Shown here: in pieces, positions 18,041-28,437 of the stretch
Numbering within the stretch: position 1 is the stretch's first letter
Layout: each line of letters opens with the position of its first letter
Assembly (NCBI RefSeq): GCF_005845365.1
Contig: NZ_CP040509.1
Span: forward strand, 186,001-250,000
Source: Rhodoluna limnophila
GTDB taxonomy: Bacteria; Actinomycetota; Actinomycetes; Actinomycetales; Microbacteriaceae
Length of the DNA: 64,000 bases
Reading direction: 5' to 3'
The notes under the pieces: generated by a model
What the model saw: the letters and a program-made list of their open reading frames with translations, nothing else
What the model was told of the DNA's origin: nothing
Database searches by the model: none
Made by a program: the position numbers and the translations under genes

Positions 18041-18069
18041 AGGTTTCAAATAGAGTTCGCGAGACTGAC

Positions 18070-19272
18070 CTATTTCAGTGCTTCGCAAACAAGAACTCGA
18101 TGGGCGTCGCCCACTCTGGTAACAATCAGGGTGGCGGCGCCTTTGCCTTTGGGCGCCAATTCTTTTCTAAGCTCCTCGGGCACAACATCCGAGCCGCGCT
18201 TTTTGATTTCAAGAATTCCGATGCCCCGCTCGCGCAAGTAGGCCTTGAGTTTCTTGCGGTCAAACGCCAGGTTTTCAAGCACGCGATACCCCTTTAGCCA
18301 CGGTGACTTTATTTCGTTGGCCGCGGTTAGGTAGGCAATTTCTGGGCTAAAAATATGAGCACCGATGCTCTGGGCCAATTGCCCCAGCAGGTGAGAGCGG
18401 ATTACCGCGTTGTCGGGTTCGTAAACAAATTCCTCAAGCTCACCAAGTTCTGCGTCTAGGCGTTCGGTCGAGTCACTGGTGATTTCGTGCTTTGCATCGG
18501 CGGTGATTAGCAATGCCGAACGTTTGATGTTTGGTCTGGCTAGTGAGCCAAACCAGAGGGTTAGCTCGACTAAGTTTCCGCCAACCGAAACCCACTGTGC
18601 TTCGGCATTATCGGGGATGCCCTCGTGCGGATGCCCCGGCCCAAATTTGACGCCGGTTGGCTTTTGGGCAGCGGCCGCCAAAACAAAATCAAAGGATGGA
18701 GAGAACGCCGCAGGGTCAAATTTTCGGGTGGCTCGCTCACGATTTGGGCCACCAAGTTCGCGGCGTGCCGGGTCAAGAAACAGTGCGCCAAACTTGCTGA
18801 GATCAATCTCGGTCACGTCTGCCTGCTGAACCTCGGCATTATCAAAGGGCGCCAGGTTATAGGTGGCAATCGCGGCAGTCACCTCGTCAAGTTCAAAGGA
18901 GTGAACCTTGATGTCAAGGCTTGCCAGCGCCAAAGATTCAGCACCGATACCGCAACCCAGATCAGCAACATCATCGATGCCGGCTTTGCGAAAGCGGTCG
19001 GCGTGGAGTGCGGCTACGTTGAGCCGCGAAGCCTGCTCGAGCCCGGCCTCAGTGAACAGCATTCGGTCGGCAAATGGCCCAAATTTGGCCTTGGCTTGGC
19101 GCCGAAGTTTGGCTTGGGTTAGCACAGCGGCTACTAAGCTCGGGTCGCTTCCGCCTGCCCTAAGTTTTGAAACCAGCTGCACGACATCGGTTTTGGCTTC
19201 GAGCGGACCGACTTTTTCTAACAGGGCTTGCCCCTCGGGTGAGAGCAGGGCAATAAAGTCTTGGCGATCCAT
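18070..19272 (-). CDS. THUMP-like domain SAM-dependent methyltransferase
   Basis: Class I methyltransferase of a family frequent in Actinobacteria. The SAM-binding motif DLGCGIGAE lies at residues 104-112 and an FLDPARRE stretch (a DPPR-like motif IV) near 168, which suggests a nucleic-acid substrate. The C-terminal 80 residues fit the THUMP-like domain (PF18096) by their LKAYLRERGIGILEIKKRG pattern. The substrate is unknown; a tRNA or rRNA target is likely by family. It has 400 residues, starts at ATG 19272 with a leaderless -10 element, and diverges from groES. Confidence 0.8.
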   Translation of the reverse strand: MDRQDFIALLSPEGQALLEKVGPLEAKTDVVQLVSKLRAGGSDPSLVAAVLTQAKLRRQAKAKFGPFADRMLFTEAGLEQASRLNVAALHADRFRKAGIDDVADLGCGIGAESLALASLDIKVHSFELDEVTAAIATYNLAPFDNAEVQQADVTEIDLSKFGALFLDPARRELGGPNRERATRKFDPAAFSPSFDFVLAAAAQKPTGVKFGPGHPHEGIPDNAEAQWVSVGGNLVELTLWFGSLARPNIKRSALLITADAKHEITSDSTERLDAELGELEEFVYEPDNAVIRSHLLGQLAQSIGAHIFSPEIAYLTAANEIKSPWLKGYRVLENLAFDRKKLKAYLRERGIGILEIKKRGSDVVPEELRKELAPKGKGAATLIVTRVGDAHRVLVCEALK

Positions 19273-19278
19273 ATTCCA

Positions 19279-19284
19279 AGGCTA
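19279..19284 (-). promoter_or_regulatory. -10 element of leaderless methyltransferase promoter
   Basis: On the minus strand TAGCCT ends six bases before the ATG at 19272, and no Shine-Dalgarno sequence is present. Confidence 0.45.
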
Positions 19285-19309
19285 CCAATCAGCCACCAGC
19301 GAACAGTTT

Positions 19310-19336
19310 TTAGCACTCAACGGGAGAGAGTGCTAA
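19310..19336 (+). promoter_or_regulatory. CIRCE operator for HrcA
   Basis: TTAGCACTC, nine spacer bases, GAGTGCTAA: an exact match to the CIRCE inverted repeat bound by the heat-shock repressor HrcA. TTAGCA (19310-19315) and TAACAT (19334-19339), 18 bases apart, could be the groES promoter covered by the operator. Transcription would then start about 28 bases before the groES ATG. Confidence 0.95.
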
Positions 19337-19373
19337 CATGGAAGCACAACCCGTCTTAGAAGAAAAGGTCAAA

Positions 19374-19670
19374 ATGTCGGTTCAGATTAAGCCACTTGAA
19401 GATCGCATTGTTGTTCGCCCAGTAGAGGCCGAGCAGGTCACCGCTTCGGGTCTGGTTATTCCAGACACCGCAAAAGAGAAGCCACAGGAGGCCGAGGTTA
19501 TCGCCGTAGGTCCAGGCCGCATCGACGAGCGTGGCAACCGTATCCCGGTTGACGTTGCAGTCGGCGACAAGGTTATTTTCTCGAAGTACGGCGGCACCGA
19601 GCTTAAGTTCGCTGGCGAAGAGTTCCTAGTGCTATCAGCTCGCGATGTACTTGCAGTTGTAGTTCGCTAA
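19374..19670 (+). CDS. groES: co-chaperonin GroES
   Basis: Lid of the GroEL folding chamber. ATG 19374 is chosen over ATG 19338, which abuts the CIRCE element, because the protein then starts [14 protein letters not shown] and has 98 residues, the family length. The [15 protein letters not shown] mobile loop and the C-terminal [12 protein letters not shown] are typical. No groEL follows; the next gene is guaB after a terminator, so groEL must be encoded elsewhere. HrcA control is predicted from the CIRCE element. Confidence 0.96.
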   Translation: MSVQIKPLEDRIVVRPVEAEQVTASGLVIPDTAKEKPQEAEVIAVGPGRIDERGNRIPVDVAVGDKVIFSKYGGTELKFAGEEFLVLSARDVLAVVVR

Positions 19671-19687
19671 GAATCAAAAACTTGGAG

Positions 19688-19720
19688 AGACCCTGGCCTA
19701 GTGCTGGGGTCTTTCTTTTT
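19688..19720 (+). terminator. rho-independent terminator after groES
   Basis: AGACCC 19688-19693 pairs with GGGTCT 19707-19712 and is followed by TTTCTTTTT. It lies 17 bases after the groES stop codon. Confidence 0.75.
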
Positions 19721-19757
19721 ACCCAAATCAACTTTTAGGCAGGCCCGTGTTGGCGGG

Positions 19758-21275
<1,518 letters not shown>

Positions 21276-21303
21276 ACAGCGGCCGGTTTAGGAAACAAAA
21301 CTT

Positions 21304-22422
21304 ATGAGTGAAATGGAAATCGGTCGCGGCAAGCGTGGCCAGCGTGCCTGGGCGTTTGACGACATCGCAATTGTGCCGTCACGCCGCACCCGCGACCCAC
21401 GCGATGTTTCAACTACCTGGAAGATCGACGCTTACGATTTTCAGCTGCCCGTTATCGGTGCACCAATGGACTCTGTGGTCTCACCTGAAACCGCAATTGC
21501 CATTGGCAAGCTGGGTGGTCTGGGTGTGCTTGACCTCGAGGGTCTTTGGACTCGCTACGAGGACCCAACCCCGTACCTGAGCGAAATTGCCAAGTTGCCT
21601 GCCGAGGCTGCAACCCAGCGCATGCAGCAGATTTACTCTGAGCCAATCAAGGCTGAATTAATTCGCGACCGCATTGCCCAGATCCGTGCAGCCGGCGTAA
21701 CTGTTGCCGGTGCACTCTCACCAAAGCGCGCAGCGGAGTTCAGCGACACAGTCATCAAGGCTGGCCTTGACATGTTTGTGATTCGCGGAACAACTGTCTC
21801 AGCCGAGCACGTTTCAAAGACCCAAGAGGCCCTAAACCTCAAGGAGTTCATCTACAAGCTTGATGTTCCGGTAATCGTTGGTGGTGCCGCTACTTACACC
21901 TCAGCGCTGCACCTAATGCGTACCGGTGCCGCTGGCGTTCTTGTTGGCTTCGGCGGTGGCGCAGCATCAACCACTCGCCGCGTGCTTGGCATTCATGCCC
22001 CGATGGCTACAGCTGTGGCCGACGTTGCCGGCGCTCGCCGCGACTACATGGATGAGTCTGGCGGCCGCTACGTGCACGTAATTGCTGACGGCGGTTTGGG
22101 TACTGCCGGTGACATTGTGAAGGCAATCGCTGTTGGCGCTGATGCCGTAATGCTTGGTTCAGTTTTGGCCCGAGCAGAAGAAGCACCGGGTCAGGGTTGG
22201 CACTGGGGGCAAGAGGCCTTCAACCAAGAGCTTCCTCGCGGTCACAAGGTTGAGGTCGGCACCGCCGGCACCCTTGAGCAGATCCTGGTTGGACCATCTT
22301 CAAAGGCCGATGGCTCAACAAACCTAATGGGTGCGCTTCGCCGCTCAATGGCAACCACCGGATACTCCGACGTCAAGGAGTTCCAGCGCGTTGACGTTGT
22401 AGTGGCTCCGTACCACGCCTAA
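21304..22422 (+). CDS. guaB3: GuaB3 family IMP dehydrogenase-related protein
   Basis: A TIM-barrel paralogue of IMP dehydrogenase found mainly in Actinobacteria. It is 372 residues long and lacks the CBS pair. The N-terminal GRGKRGQRAWAFDDIAIVPS and the phosphate-binding VIADGGLGTAGDIVKAIAVG are typical. The position of the IMPDH catalytic loop lacks the usual GSICTTR form, reading GGGAASTTRRVLG instead, so ordinary IMPDH activity is doubtful. It is probably cotranscribed with guaB. The biochemical role remains unclear. Confidence 0.9.
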   Translation: MSEMEIGRGKRGQRAWAFDDIAIVPSRRTRDPRDVSTTWKIDAYDFQLPVIGAPMDSVVSPETAIAIGKLGGLGVLDLEGLWTRYEDPTPYLSEIAKLPAEAATQRMQQIYSEPIKAELIRDRIAQIRAAGVTVAGALSPKRAAEFSDTVIKAGLDMFVIRGTTVSAEHVSKTQEALNLKEFIYKLDVPVIVGGAATYTSALHLMRTGAAGVLVGFGGGAASTTRRVLGIHAPMATAVADVAGARRDYMDESGGRYVHVIADGGLGTAGDIVKAIAVGADAVMLGSVLARAEEAPGQGWHWGQEAFNQELPRGHKVEVGTAGTLEQILVGPSSKADGSTNLMGALRRSMATTGYSDVKEFQRVDVVVAPYHA

Positions 22423-22427
22423 ACGCC

Positions 22428-23147
22428 ATGCCAAAAAGGGCGCCAAACTTCTTTACTGTCGCTAGGCAGCCAAAGTGGATTGGCGCTCTTTTGCTTTCTC
22501 TTGGCGTAGCCGCGATTTTTGCGCTGCTTGGTCAGTGGCAACTTGATCGAACCTTCACCAAAGACCTTCCGGCCGTTACTGCACAGAACCTTGATTCGGT
22601 GTCGGTCACTATCGATACCCAAAACGTCTACATCGTGGCTAACCGGCTACACAAGGGTGAGCTGGGTTACTGGTTGGTGGCAAATTCCACCGATGAAGCT
22701 GGGCGTAGCCAAACTTTGGCTTTGGGTTGGTCTGCCAACCTGGATGAACTGAAGGCCGAGCGTCAGGCAATCCGGACCTCGATGGTTGCCCAGCAGTTGG
22801 TCACATTCGAAGGCGTTTTGATTCCGACCGAAGCACCGCAGCGTCAAACCCGAGAAGAAAACTACATCTTCGATTCGCTATCACTGGCGCAATTGGTGAA
22901 CTTCTACTCACCCGATGAGCCAATTGAATCGAACCCACAAATTTTAGCCTTCACCGGTCACAGCCAGGCTTCGGCATGGCCGCCACTTCAGTCCATCGAG
23001 GTTACCTACGAGCAAGGTCAGCAAATTAACTGGCTGAGCGCTTTTTACTTTTTAGAGTGGATTGTCTTTGCCGGTTTTGCCATGTTCCTTTGGTGGCGTT
23101 TGGTTCGAGACGAACAAATCCGCCTTGGCAGTGAACCGGTAAACTAG
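22428..23147 (+). CDS. SURF1 family cytochrome oxidase assembly protein
   Basis: SURF1 helps insert haem a into cytochrome c oxidase. The 239-residue protein has the family topology: a transmembrane segment at about 18-38 (ending LGQWQLDRT, the conserved motif), an external domain, and a second membrane segment at about 205-228 followed by WWRLVRDE. It starts five bases after guaB3. The last codons and stop (GTAAACTAG) also form the -10 element of the next gene. Confidence 0.85.
   Translation: MPKRAPNFFTVARQPKWIGALLLSLGVAAIFALLGQWQLDRTFTKDLPAVTAQNLDSVSVTIDTQNVYIVANRLHKGELGYWLVANSTDEAGRSQTLALGWSANLDELKAERQAIRTSMVAQQLVTFEGVLIPTEAPQRQTREENYIFDSLSLAQLVNFYSPDEPIESNPQILAFTGHSQASAWPPLQSIEVTYEQGQQINWLSAFYFLEWIVFAGFAMFLWWRLVRDEQIRLGSEPVN
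23140..23145 (+). promoter_or_regulatory. -10 element of leaderless DUF3817 promoter, overlapping the SURF1 stop
   Basis: TAAACT ends six bases before the ATG at 23152. Its last T is the first base of the SURF1 stop codon TAG. No Shine-Dalgarno sequence is present. Confidence 0.5.
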
Positions 23148-23151
23148 ACCA

Positions 23152-23595
23152 ATGACCTCCCCAAACGCTGCCCAGGTGCCAACTATTAAGTCGGCCCTAA
23201 AGTTCTTCAAGGTCACCTCCTACATCACCGGCATCTTCTTGATTTTGATCATGGTCCTGTGGGCGATTCGTCTGATCTGGAGCGCAGATGTTTGGATTGG
23301 CGGACCAGACGGCCTAATTGCGCTGGCGCAGTTTTCAGTAGACCCATCAACCGGCGAAAAAGTTGGTTTGCCAGGTCCACAAATTCCAAATGACTTCACA
23401 ACTGTTTCGCTGATTATTCACGGATGGCTCTACGTTGCCTACCTGTTCGGTGACTTCAGGCTCTGGACTCTGCTCCGTTGGAGCTTCTTGCGTTTCTTGG
23501 TAATTGCTCTTGGTGGAGTAATTCCTTTCCTCTCATTCTTCACCGAGCGCTACTACTCCAAGGTGGCCGAAGCTGATCTAAAGAAGGTGGCCTAA
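23152..23595 (+). CDS. DUF3817 integral membrane protein
   Basis: 147 residues with about three hydrophobic segments: near 22-42, 86-105 and 112-132. The [14 protein letters not shown] and [14 protein letters not shown] stretches fit DUF3817, a family of unknown function that is frequently encoded close to guaA in Actinobacteria. The last base of its stop codon is the A of the guaA ATG, so it may affect guaA expression by coupling. It has a leaderless-type promoter of its own. Confidence 0.8.
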   Translation: MTSPNAAQVPTIKSALKFFKVTSYITGIFLILIMVLWAIRLIWSADVWIGGPDGLIALAQFSVDPSTGEKVGLPGPQIPNDFTTVSLIIHGWLYVAYLFGDFRLWTLLRWSFLRFLVIALGGVIPFLSFFTERYYSKVAEADLKKVA

Positions 23596-25157
23596 TGACC
23601 GCTAACCGCCCAGTTCTAGTCGTTGACTTCGGCGCGCAGTACGCACAGCTAATTGCTCGTCGCGTGCGCGAAGCATCGGTGTATTCAGAAATTGTGCACC
23701 ACAACGTAACCGCTGCTGAGGTAGCGGCAAAAAATCCGCTTGCCATCATTCTTTCGGGCGGCCCATCATCGGTCTACGAAGACGGCTCACCAAAGCTTGA
23801 CCCTGCAATTCTTGAGCTGGGCGTGCCTGTGCTTGGCATTTGCTACGGTTTTCAGACTCTGGCCAACACCCTCGGCGGCACCGTTGAACCAACCGGTATT
23901 CGCGAATACGGCGCTACCGAGCTGACTGTAAAGGCGGGTGGTCAGATTCTTGATGGCCAGCCAGAGTCACAGATTTGCTGGATGAGCCACGGCGACCAGG
24001 TAACCAAGGCGCCAGAGGGCTTTGAAGTTTTGGCTTCGACCGACATTACCCCGGTTGCCGCCTTTGCCAACCACGAGAAGAAGATCTACGGTGTGCAGTG
24101 GCACCCTGAAGTAAAGCACTCTCAGTTTGGCCAGGACGTCCTGGTTAACTTCTTGCACAACGCTGCCGGAATTCCGGCCGACTGGAACTCGGGCAACGTA
24201 ATTGCCGAGCAGGTTGAGAAGATTCGTGCTCAGGTCGGTGACGCCCGAGTAATTTGTGGTCTATCAGGTGGCGTTGACTCAGCCGTTGCGGCTGCATTGG
24301 TGCACAAGGCTGTTGGTGACCAACTGGTTTGTGTATTCGTGAACCACGGTCTTTTGCGTCAGGATGAAGCTGAGCAGGTAGAGCGCGACTACGTAGCCGC
24401 CACAGGTATCCGTTTGGTCACCGTGAATGTCGAAGACAAGTTCCTAAACGCTCTTGCCGGTGTCAGCGACCCTGAAACTAAGCGCAAGATCATTGGTCGC
24501 GAATTCATCCGTACCTTTGAAGAAGCTCAGGCTGCGCTTTACGAAGAGTCAAAGGCCGATAACCGCCCGATCAAGTTCTTGGTTCAGGGCACCCTTTACC
24601 CAGATGTTGTTGAATCTGGTGGCGGTGCAACCGCGGGCATCAAGAGCCACCACAACGTTGGTGGATTGCCTGACGACATTGAGTTTGAGTTGGTTGAGCC
24701 ACTTCGCACCCTATTTAAGGATGAAGTGCGTGCCATCGGTGCCGAACTTGGCCTTCCGGCTGAGATTGTTCAGCGTCAACCATTCCCAGGCCCAGGCCTC
24801 GGAATCCGCATTGTTGGCGAGATCACCAAAGAACGTCTAGACCTACTCCGCAAGGCTGACGCGATTGTTCGTGCCGAGCTGACCGCTGCTGGACTTGACG
24901 CTGAAATCTGGCAGTGCCCAGTTGTGCTGCTTGCTGATGTTCGCTCAGTTGGCGTGCAGGGAGATGGCCGCACCTATGGTCACCCAATTGTTCTGCGCCC
25001 AGTTTCTTCTGAAGATGCCATGACCGCCGACTGGACTCGCGTGCCTTACGACGTGCTGGCCAAGATCTCGAACCGTATTACCAACGAGGTAGATGGCGTG
25101 AACCGAGTGGTCCTTGACGTAACCTCAAAGCCACCAGGCACCATCGAATGGGAATAG
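23595..25157 (+). CDS. guaA: GMP synthase (glutamine-hydrolysing)
   Basis: Aminates XMP to GMP. Residues 1-195 are the class I glutamine amidotransferase with Cys83 (GICYGFQ), His170 and Glu172 (QWHPE). The PPi-binding loop SGGVDS at 224-229 starts the ATP pyrophosphatase domain. The C-terminal dimerisation domain ends with the invariant [11 protein letters not shown]. The 520-residue length is normal. It completes the guanine branch begun by guaB upstream. Confidence 0.97.
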   Translation: MTANRPVLVVDFGAQYAQLIARRVREASVYSEIVHHNVTAAEVAAKNPLAIILSGGPSSVYEDGSPKLDPAILELGVPVLGICYGFQTLANTLGGTVEPTGIREYGATELTVKAGGQILDGQPESQICWMSHGDQVTKAPEGFEVLASTDITPVAAFANHEKKIYGVQWHPEVKHSQFGQDVLVNFLHNAAGIPADWNSGNVIAEQVEKIRAQVGDARVICGLSGGVDSAVAAALVHKAVGDQLVCVFVNHGLLRQDEAEQVERDYVAATGIRLVTVNVEDKFLNALAGVSDPETKRKIIGREFIRTFEEAQAALYEESKADNRPIKFLVQGTLYPDVVESGGGATAGIKSHHNVGGLPDDIEFELVEPLRTLFKDEVRAIGAELGLPAEIVQRQPFPGPGLGIRIVGEITKERLDLLRKADAIVRAELTAAGLDAEIWQCPVVLLADVRSVGVQGDGRTYGHPIVLRPVSSEDAMTADWTRVPYDVLAKISNRITNEVDGVNRVVLDVTSKPPGTIEWE

Positions 25158-25164
25158 TCCTTAA

Positions 25165-26037
25165 ATGAAGGTCTTTGGTCACCGCGGTGCCTGCGGTTAT
25201 CGTCCAGAAAACACCCTCGAATCTTTTGAGTTGGCGTTTCAACAGGGCGCAACCGCCATTGAGTGTGACCTGGTGCCAACCAAAGACCATCGTTTGATTA
25301 TTCGTCACGAGAACGAACTTTCGCACACCACTGACATTCAGAGTCACCCACAGTTTGCCGATCGGTTCAAGGAAGTTCTGATGTACGGCCACTGGCCAGT
25401 CTCTGGCTGGTTCAGCGAAGATTTCACTTTGGCTGAGATAAAAGAACTTCGGGCCATCGAGCGGATTCCTGACGAAAGGCCGGGCAGCGCCAAATTTGAT
25501 GGCCAGTTTGGAATTCCGACTATCGAAGAGCTGTTAGCCGCTGATTTCATAGCTGGCAAGACCTTGATTATCGAGGTCAAACATGGCTCGCACTTTGCGC
25601 AACTGGGTTTCGACATGGTTGGCGACCTAAAGTCAGCGATCGACTCCAGTGACTATAAATCTCGCGGCGTTGAGTTGGTCTTTGAAAGCTTCAACCTTGA
25701 GGTCACCGTGGACCTCAAGCAAAGAATCGCCGGCGATCACAAATACATTTTCTTGGTAGACACCTGGGGTATGCCCACCGAGATTTCCATCGATGATTTT
25801 TTGGACGATGTAGCAAGCAAAGTTGACGGTATCAGTTTCAACTTTGACCTGTTGACGCCTGATTTGGTCAAGGCCGCACGCGACCGAAACTTGGTAATTT
25901 ACACCTGGACTGCACAGGTTGAAAAAGCAGAAAATAGCGTTGAGGAGTACCTCATGCAATTTGTGAATATGGGCGTTGACGGTGTCTTTACAGACCAGCC
26001 TGATTTGTTGGCCGAACTTGTCGCTGGCCTAGCCTAA
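25165..26037 (+). CDS. glycerophosphodiester phosphodiesterase
   Basis: Hydrolyses glycerophosphodiesters to glycerol-3-phosphate and an alcohol. The catalytic signature is at the N-terminus: GHRG (His6, Arg7), PENT (Glu15, Asn16), then ECDLV and the second catalytic His in IIRHE. TIM-barrel motif LIIEVKH lies near residue 133, and GVFTDQPDLL ends the barrel. There is no signal peptide, so it is cytoplasmic (UgpQ-like). It follows guaA by seven bases and probably depends on its transcript. Confidence 0.9.
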   Translation: MKVFGHRGACGYRPENTLESFELAFQQGATAIECDLVPTKDHRLIIRHENELSHTTDIQSHPQFADRFKEVLMYGHWPVSGWFSEDFTLAEIKELRAIERIPDERPGSAKFDGQFGIPTIEELLAADFIAGKTLIIEVKHGSHFAQLGFDMVGDLKSAIDSSDYKSRGVELVFESFNLEVTVDLKQRIAGDHKYIFLVDTWGMPTEISIDDFLDDVASKVDGISFNFDLLTPDLVKAARDRNLVIYTWTAQVEKAENSVEEYLMQFVNMGVDGVFTDQPDLLAELVAGLA

Positions 26038-26049
26038 ACTTGCGTAGTT

Positions 26050-28356
26050 ATGTCTGAGCTTGATCTTTTTTCTAATGCCTTTGGGGCAAGTGAGCGCCTG
26101 GTTGAAGGCCTAAACCCGCAGCAGCGCGCTGCCGTCGAATACCGTGGCCCTGCCCTGCTGATTGTTGCCGGCGCTGGTTCGGGCAAGACCCGAGTACTGA
26201 CTCACCGCATCGCGCACCTGCTTGCCAACCGTGAGGCATGGCCGTCACAAATTTTGGCAATCACCTTTACCAATAAAGCAGCGGCTGAGATGCGCGAGCG
26301 CGTTAAAGACCTGCTCGGTGAAGCAGCCGACGGCATGTGGCTCAAGACTTTTCACTCTGCCTGCGTGCTGATTTTGCGCCGCGAGGCCGAACGCCTAGGT
26401 CACGATTCAAACTTCACCATTTATGACTCAGGTGACAGCCGAGCAATCCTGAAGCGCTTGATCAAAGACACCGCAGCTGACATTCACAAGCTGACCCCGG
26501 CCGGTGTGGCATCCGTGATTTCAAACGCCAAAAATGAGCTTGCCGACGCAGAGTCATTTGCGCGCAACGCAGACATGAATGACCCAGTAGCCCGGGTAAT
26601 TTCTGAAGTCTTCACCCGTTACCAGGCTGAGCTTCGGCGCAATAATGCCTTTGACTTCGATGACCTGATCGGCGAGACAGTTCACCTTTTCCGTGCGTTC
26701 CCAGATGTTCTGGCTCGCTACCAAGAGAAGTTCAAGCACATCTTGGTTGATGAGTATCAGGACACAAACCACGCTCAATACGCACTGATTCGTGAGTTGG
26801 CGGCCAAGGCTTCACTAACCGTGGTGGGTGACTCTGACCAGTCGATTTATGCTTTCCGTGGCGCCGATATTCGCAACATCACCGAATTCGAAAAAGACTT
26901 CCCGGGTGCCAAAACCATCCTGCTTGAGCAAAACTATCGCTCAACCCAAAACATTCTTTCGGCAGCTAACGCGGTAATTTCAAACAACTTTGACCGCCCG
27001 GCCAAAAACCTGTGGACCGCCTCAGGTGATGGCGAAAAGATCGTTGGTTACACCGGTTATTCAGCGCACGACGAGGCCCAGTTCATAGCTGATGAAATCA
27101 ATAAGCTGCACCGTGAGGGCATGAATTACCGAGACATCGCGGTCATGTACCGCACCAACTCGCAGACTCGAGCCCTTGAAGATATTTTTGTGCGTTCTGC
27201 ACTTCCGTATCGAGTAGTCGGCGGCACCAAGTTCTACGAGCGTCAAGAAATTAAAGACGCAATGGCCTACCTTGTGGCCATCAGCAATAACCGCGACGAC
27301 CTAGCTACCCGCCGAATTTTGAACGTGCCAAAGCGCGGTATCGGTGACGCCAGCGAAACCCAGATTGCCAACTTTGCGGCTCGCAACGAGCTATCGGTGC
27401 GCCAGGTTTTGGGTCATGTAAACGAACTGGGTTTTGGCCCAAAAATCACCACTGCCATCACCCAATTGTCTGACCTACTCAACGAGCTTGAAGCTGGCAT
27501 TGAGTCAACGCCGGTTGACGTCATTTTGCGTTCGGTTCTTGAGCGCACCGGTTACATCGATGCCCTGCGTGCCAGCCGAGACCCCCAGGATGAAGCCCGA
27601 GTTGAGAACCTCGAGGAACTTGTCTCGGTGACCCGAGAGTTCCAGCGCAATAACCCAGAGGGCCGACTTCCTGATTTCTTGAACGAAGTTGCGCTGGTCG
27701 CTGCCGCTGACGAGATCGATGACGAGTCCGGAACCGTCTCGCTAATGACTCTGCACACTGCCAAGGGTCTTGAGTATGACGCCGTGTTCTTGACTGGAAT
27801 CGAAGAGGGCCTCTTGCCTCACCGAATGTCATTCTTGACTCCGGGTGGAATGGCTGAAGAACGCCGCCTCTTCTACGTGGGTATCACCCGAGCTCGCAAG
27901 AAACTTCACATTAGCTTGGCCATGATGCGCACCACATTTGGTGATTCTGAAGCGTCTACCCCAAGCCGCTATTTGCAAGAAATACCAGATTCTCTAATTG
28001 ACTGGCGTGAGTCAGGTGCCGGTTCGGGCCGTGGTCTACCTAGCGGCCGCTACCGCAACTCGATTGCCGATGACCAGGGTTACGGCTCTTCATCGGGCGG
28101 CTCGTCTGGTGGGTATGGCGGCACGCCGTCGACCAAACCTAAGACTGAGTGGAAGGGCGCCATCAGCTCGGTCCGCAACAACGAGGGGCTGCAACTTACA
28201 GCGGGCGAGTTTGTCATGCACGCCGACTTTGGCAAGGGCAAGGTTATTGCCACCGCCGGAGAGGGTGCTCGTCAAACAGCTGAGATCCACTTCGGCAGCA
28301 TCGGTGTAAAGCGCCTATTGGTGAAGGTTGCGCCAATCGAAAAACTAGAGGCTTAG
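26050..28356 (+). CDS. pcrA: ATP-dependent DNA helicase PcrA/UvrD
   Basis: SF1A 3'-5' helicase used in repair and in removal of recombination filaments. Walker A GAGSGKT is at residues 41-47 and Walker B VDEYQDT near 233-239; further motifs QSIYAFRGA, NYRSTQNI, TLHTAKGLEYD and VGITRARK are intact. Residues about 655-700 are a Gly/Ser-rich linker, and the C-terminal 60 residues form the Tudor-like domain (ADFGKGKVIAT) that contacts RNA polymerase in PcrA. The 768-residue length is typical. TAAACT lies nine bases before the ATG and no Shine-Dalgarno sequence is seen, so it may also be leaderless. Confidence 0.96.
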   Translation: MSELDLFSNAFGASERLVEGLNPQQRAAVEYRGPALLIVAGAGSGKTRVLTHRIAHLLANREAWPSQILAITFTNKAAAEMRERVKDLLGEAADGMWLKTFHSACVLILRREAERLGHDSNFTIYDSGDSRAILKRLIKDTAADIHKLTPAGVASVISNAKNELADAESFARNADMNDPVARVISEVFTRYQAELRRNNAFDFDDLIGETVHLFRAFPDVLARYQEKFKHILVDEYQDTNHAQYALIRELAAKASLTVVGDSDQSIYAFRGADIRNITEFEKDFPGAKTILLEQNYRSTQNILSAANAVISNNFDRPAKNLWTASGDGEKIVGYTGYSAHDEAQFIADEINKLHREGMNYRDIAVMYRTNSQTRALEDIFVRSALPYRVVGGTKFYERQEIKDAMAYLVAISNNRDDLATRRILNVPKRGIGDASETQIANFAARNELSVRQVLGHVNELGFGPKITTAITQLSDLLNELEAGIESTPVDVILRSVLERTGYIDALRASRDPQDEARVENLEELVSVTREFQRNNPEGRLPDFLNEVALVAAADEIDDESGTVSLMTLHTAKGLEYDAVFLTGIEEGLLPHRMSFLTPGGMAEERRLFYVGITRARKKLHISLAMMRTTFGDSEASTPSRYLQEIPDSLIDWRESGAGSGRGLPSGRYRNSIADDQGYGSSSGGSSGGYGGTPSTKPKTEWKGAISSVRNNEGLQLTAGEFVMHADFGKGKVIATAGEGARQTAEIHFGSIGVKRLLVKVAPIEKLEA

Positions 28357-28381
28357 CCGGCGGTTTCGGGCAGAACTGGCG

Positions 28382-28414
28382 TGGGCAACAGCGCTAAACT
28401 TAGAGGGTTGCCCA
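28382..28414 (+). promoter_or_regulatory. inverted repeat around the sucC -10 element
   Basis: TGGGCAAC (28382-28389) and GTTGCCCA (28407-28414) are exact reverse complements separated by 17 bases. Centred between them is TAAACT (28395-28400), a likely -10 element for sucCD that would give a leader of about 30 bases. This is the layout of a repressor site placed over a promoter. The regulator is unknown. Confidence 0.5.
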
Positions 28415-28437
28415 ACAAATTCTGAACGGAAATCACA

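Noticed and set aside
18041-18069. Terminator between the DUF4190 gene and the methyltransferase gene
   Set aside because: AAATAG/CTATTT can pair, but the stem is short and AT-only with a long loop and no T-run.
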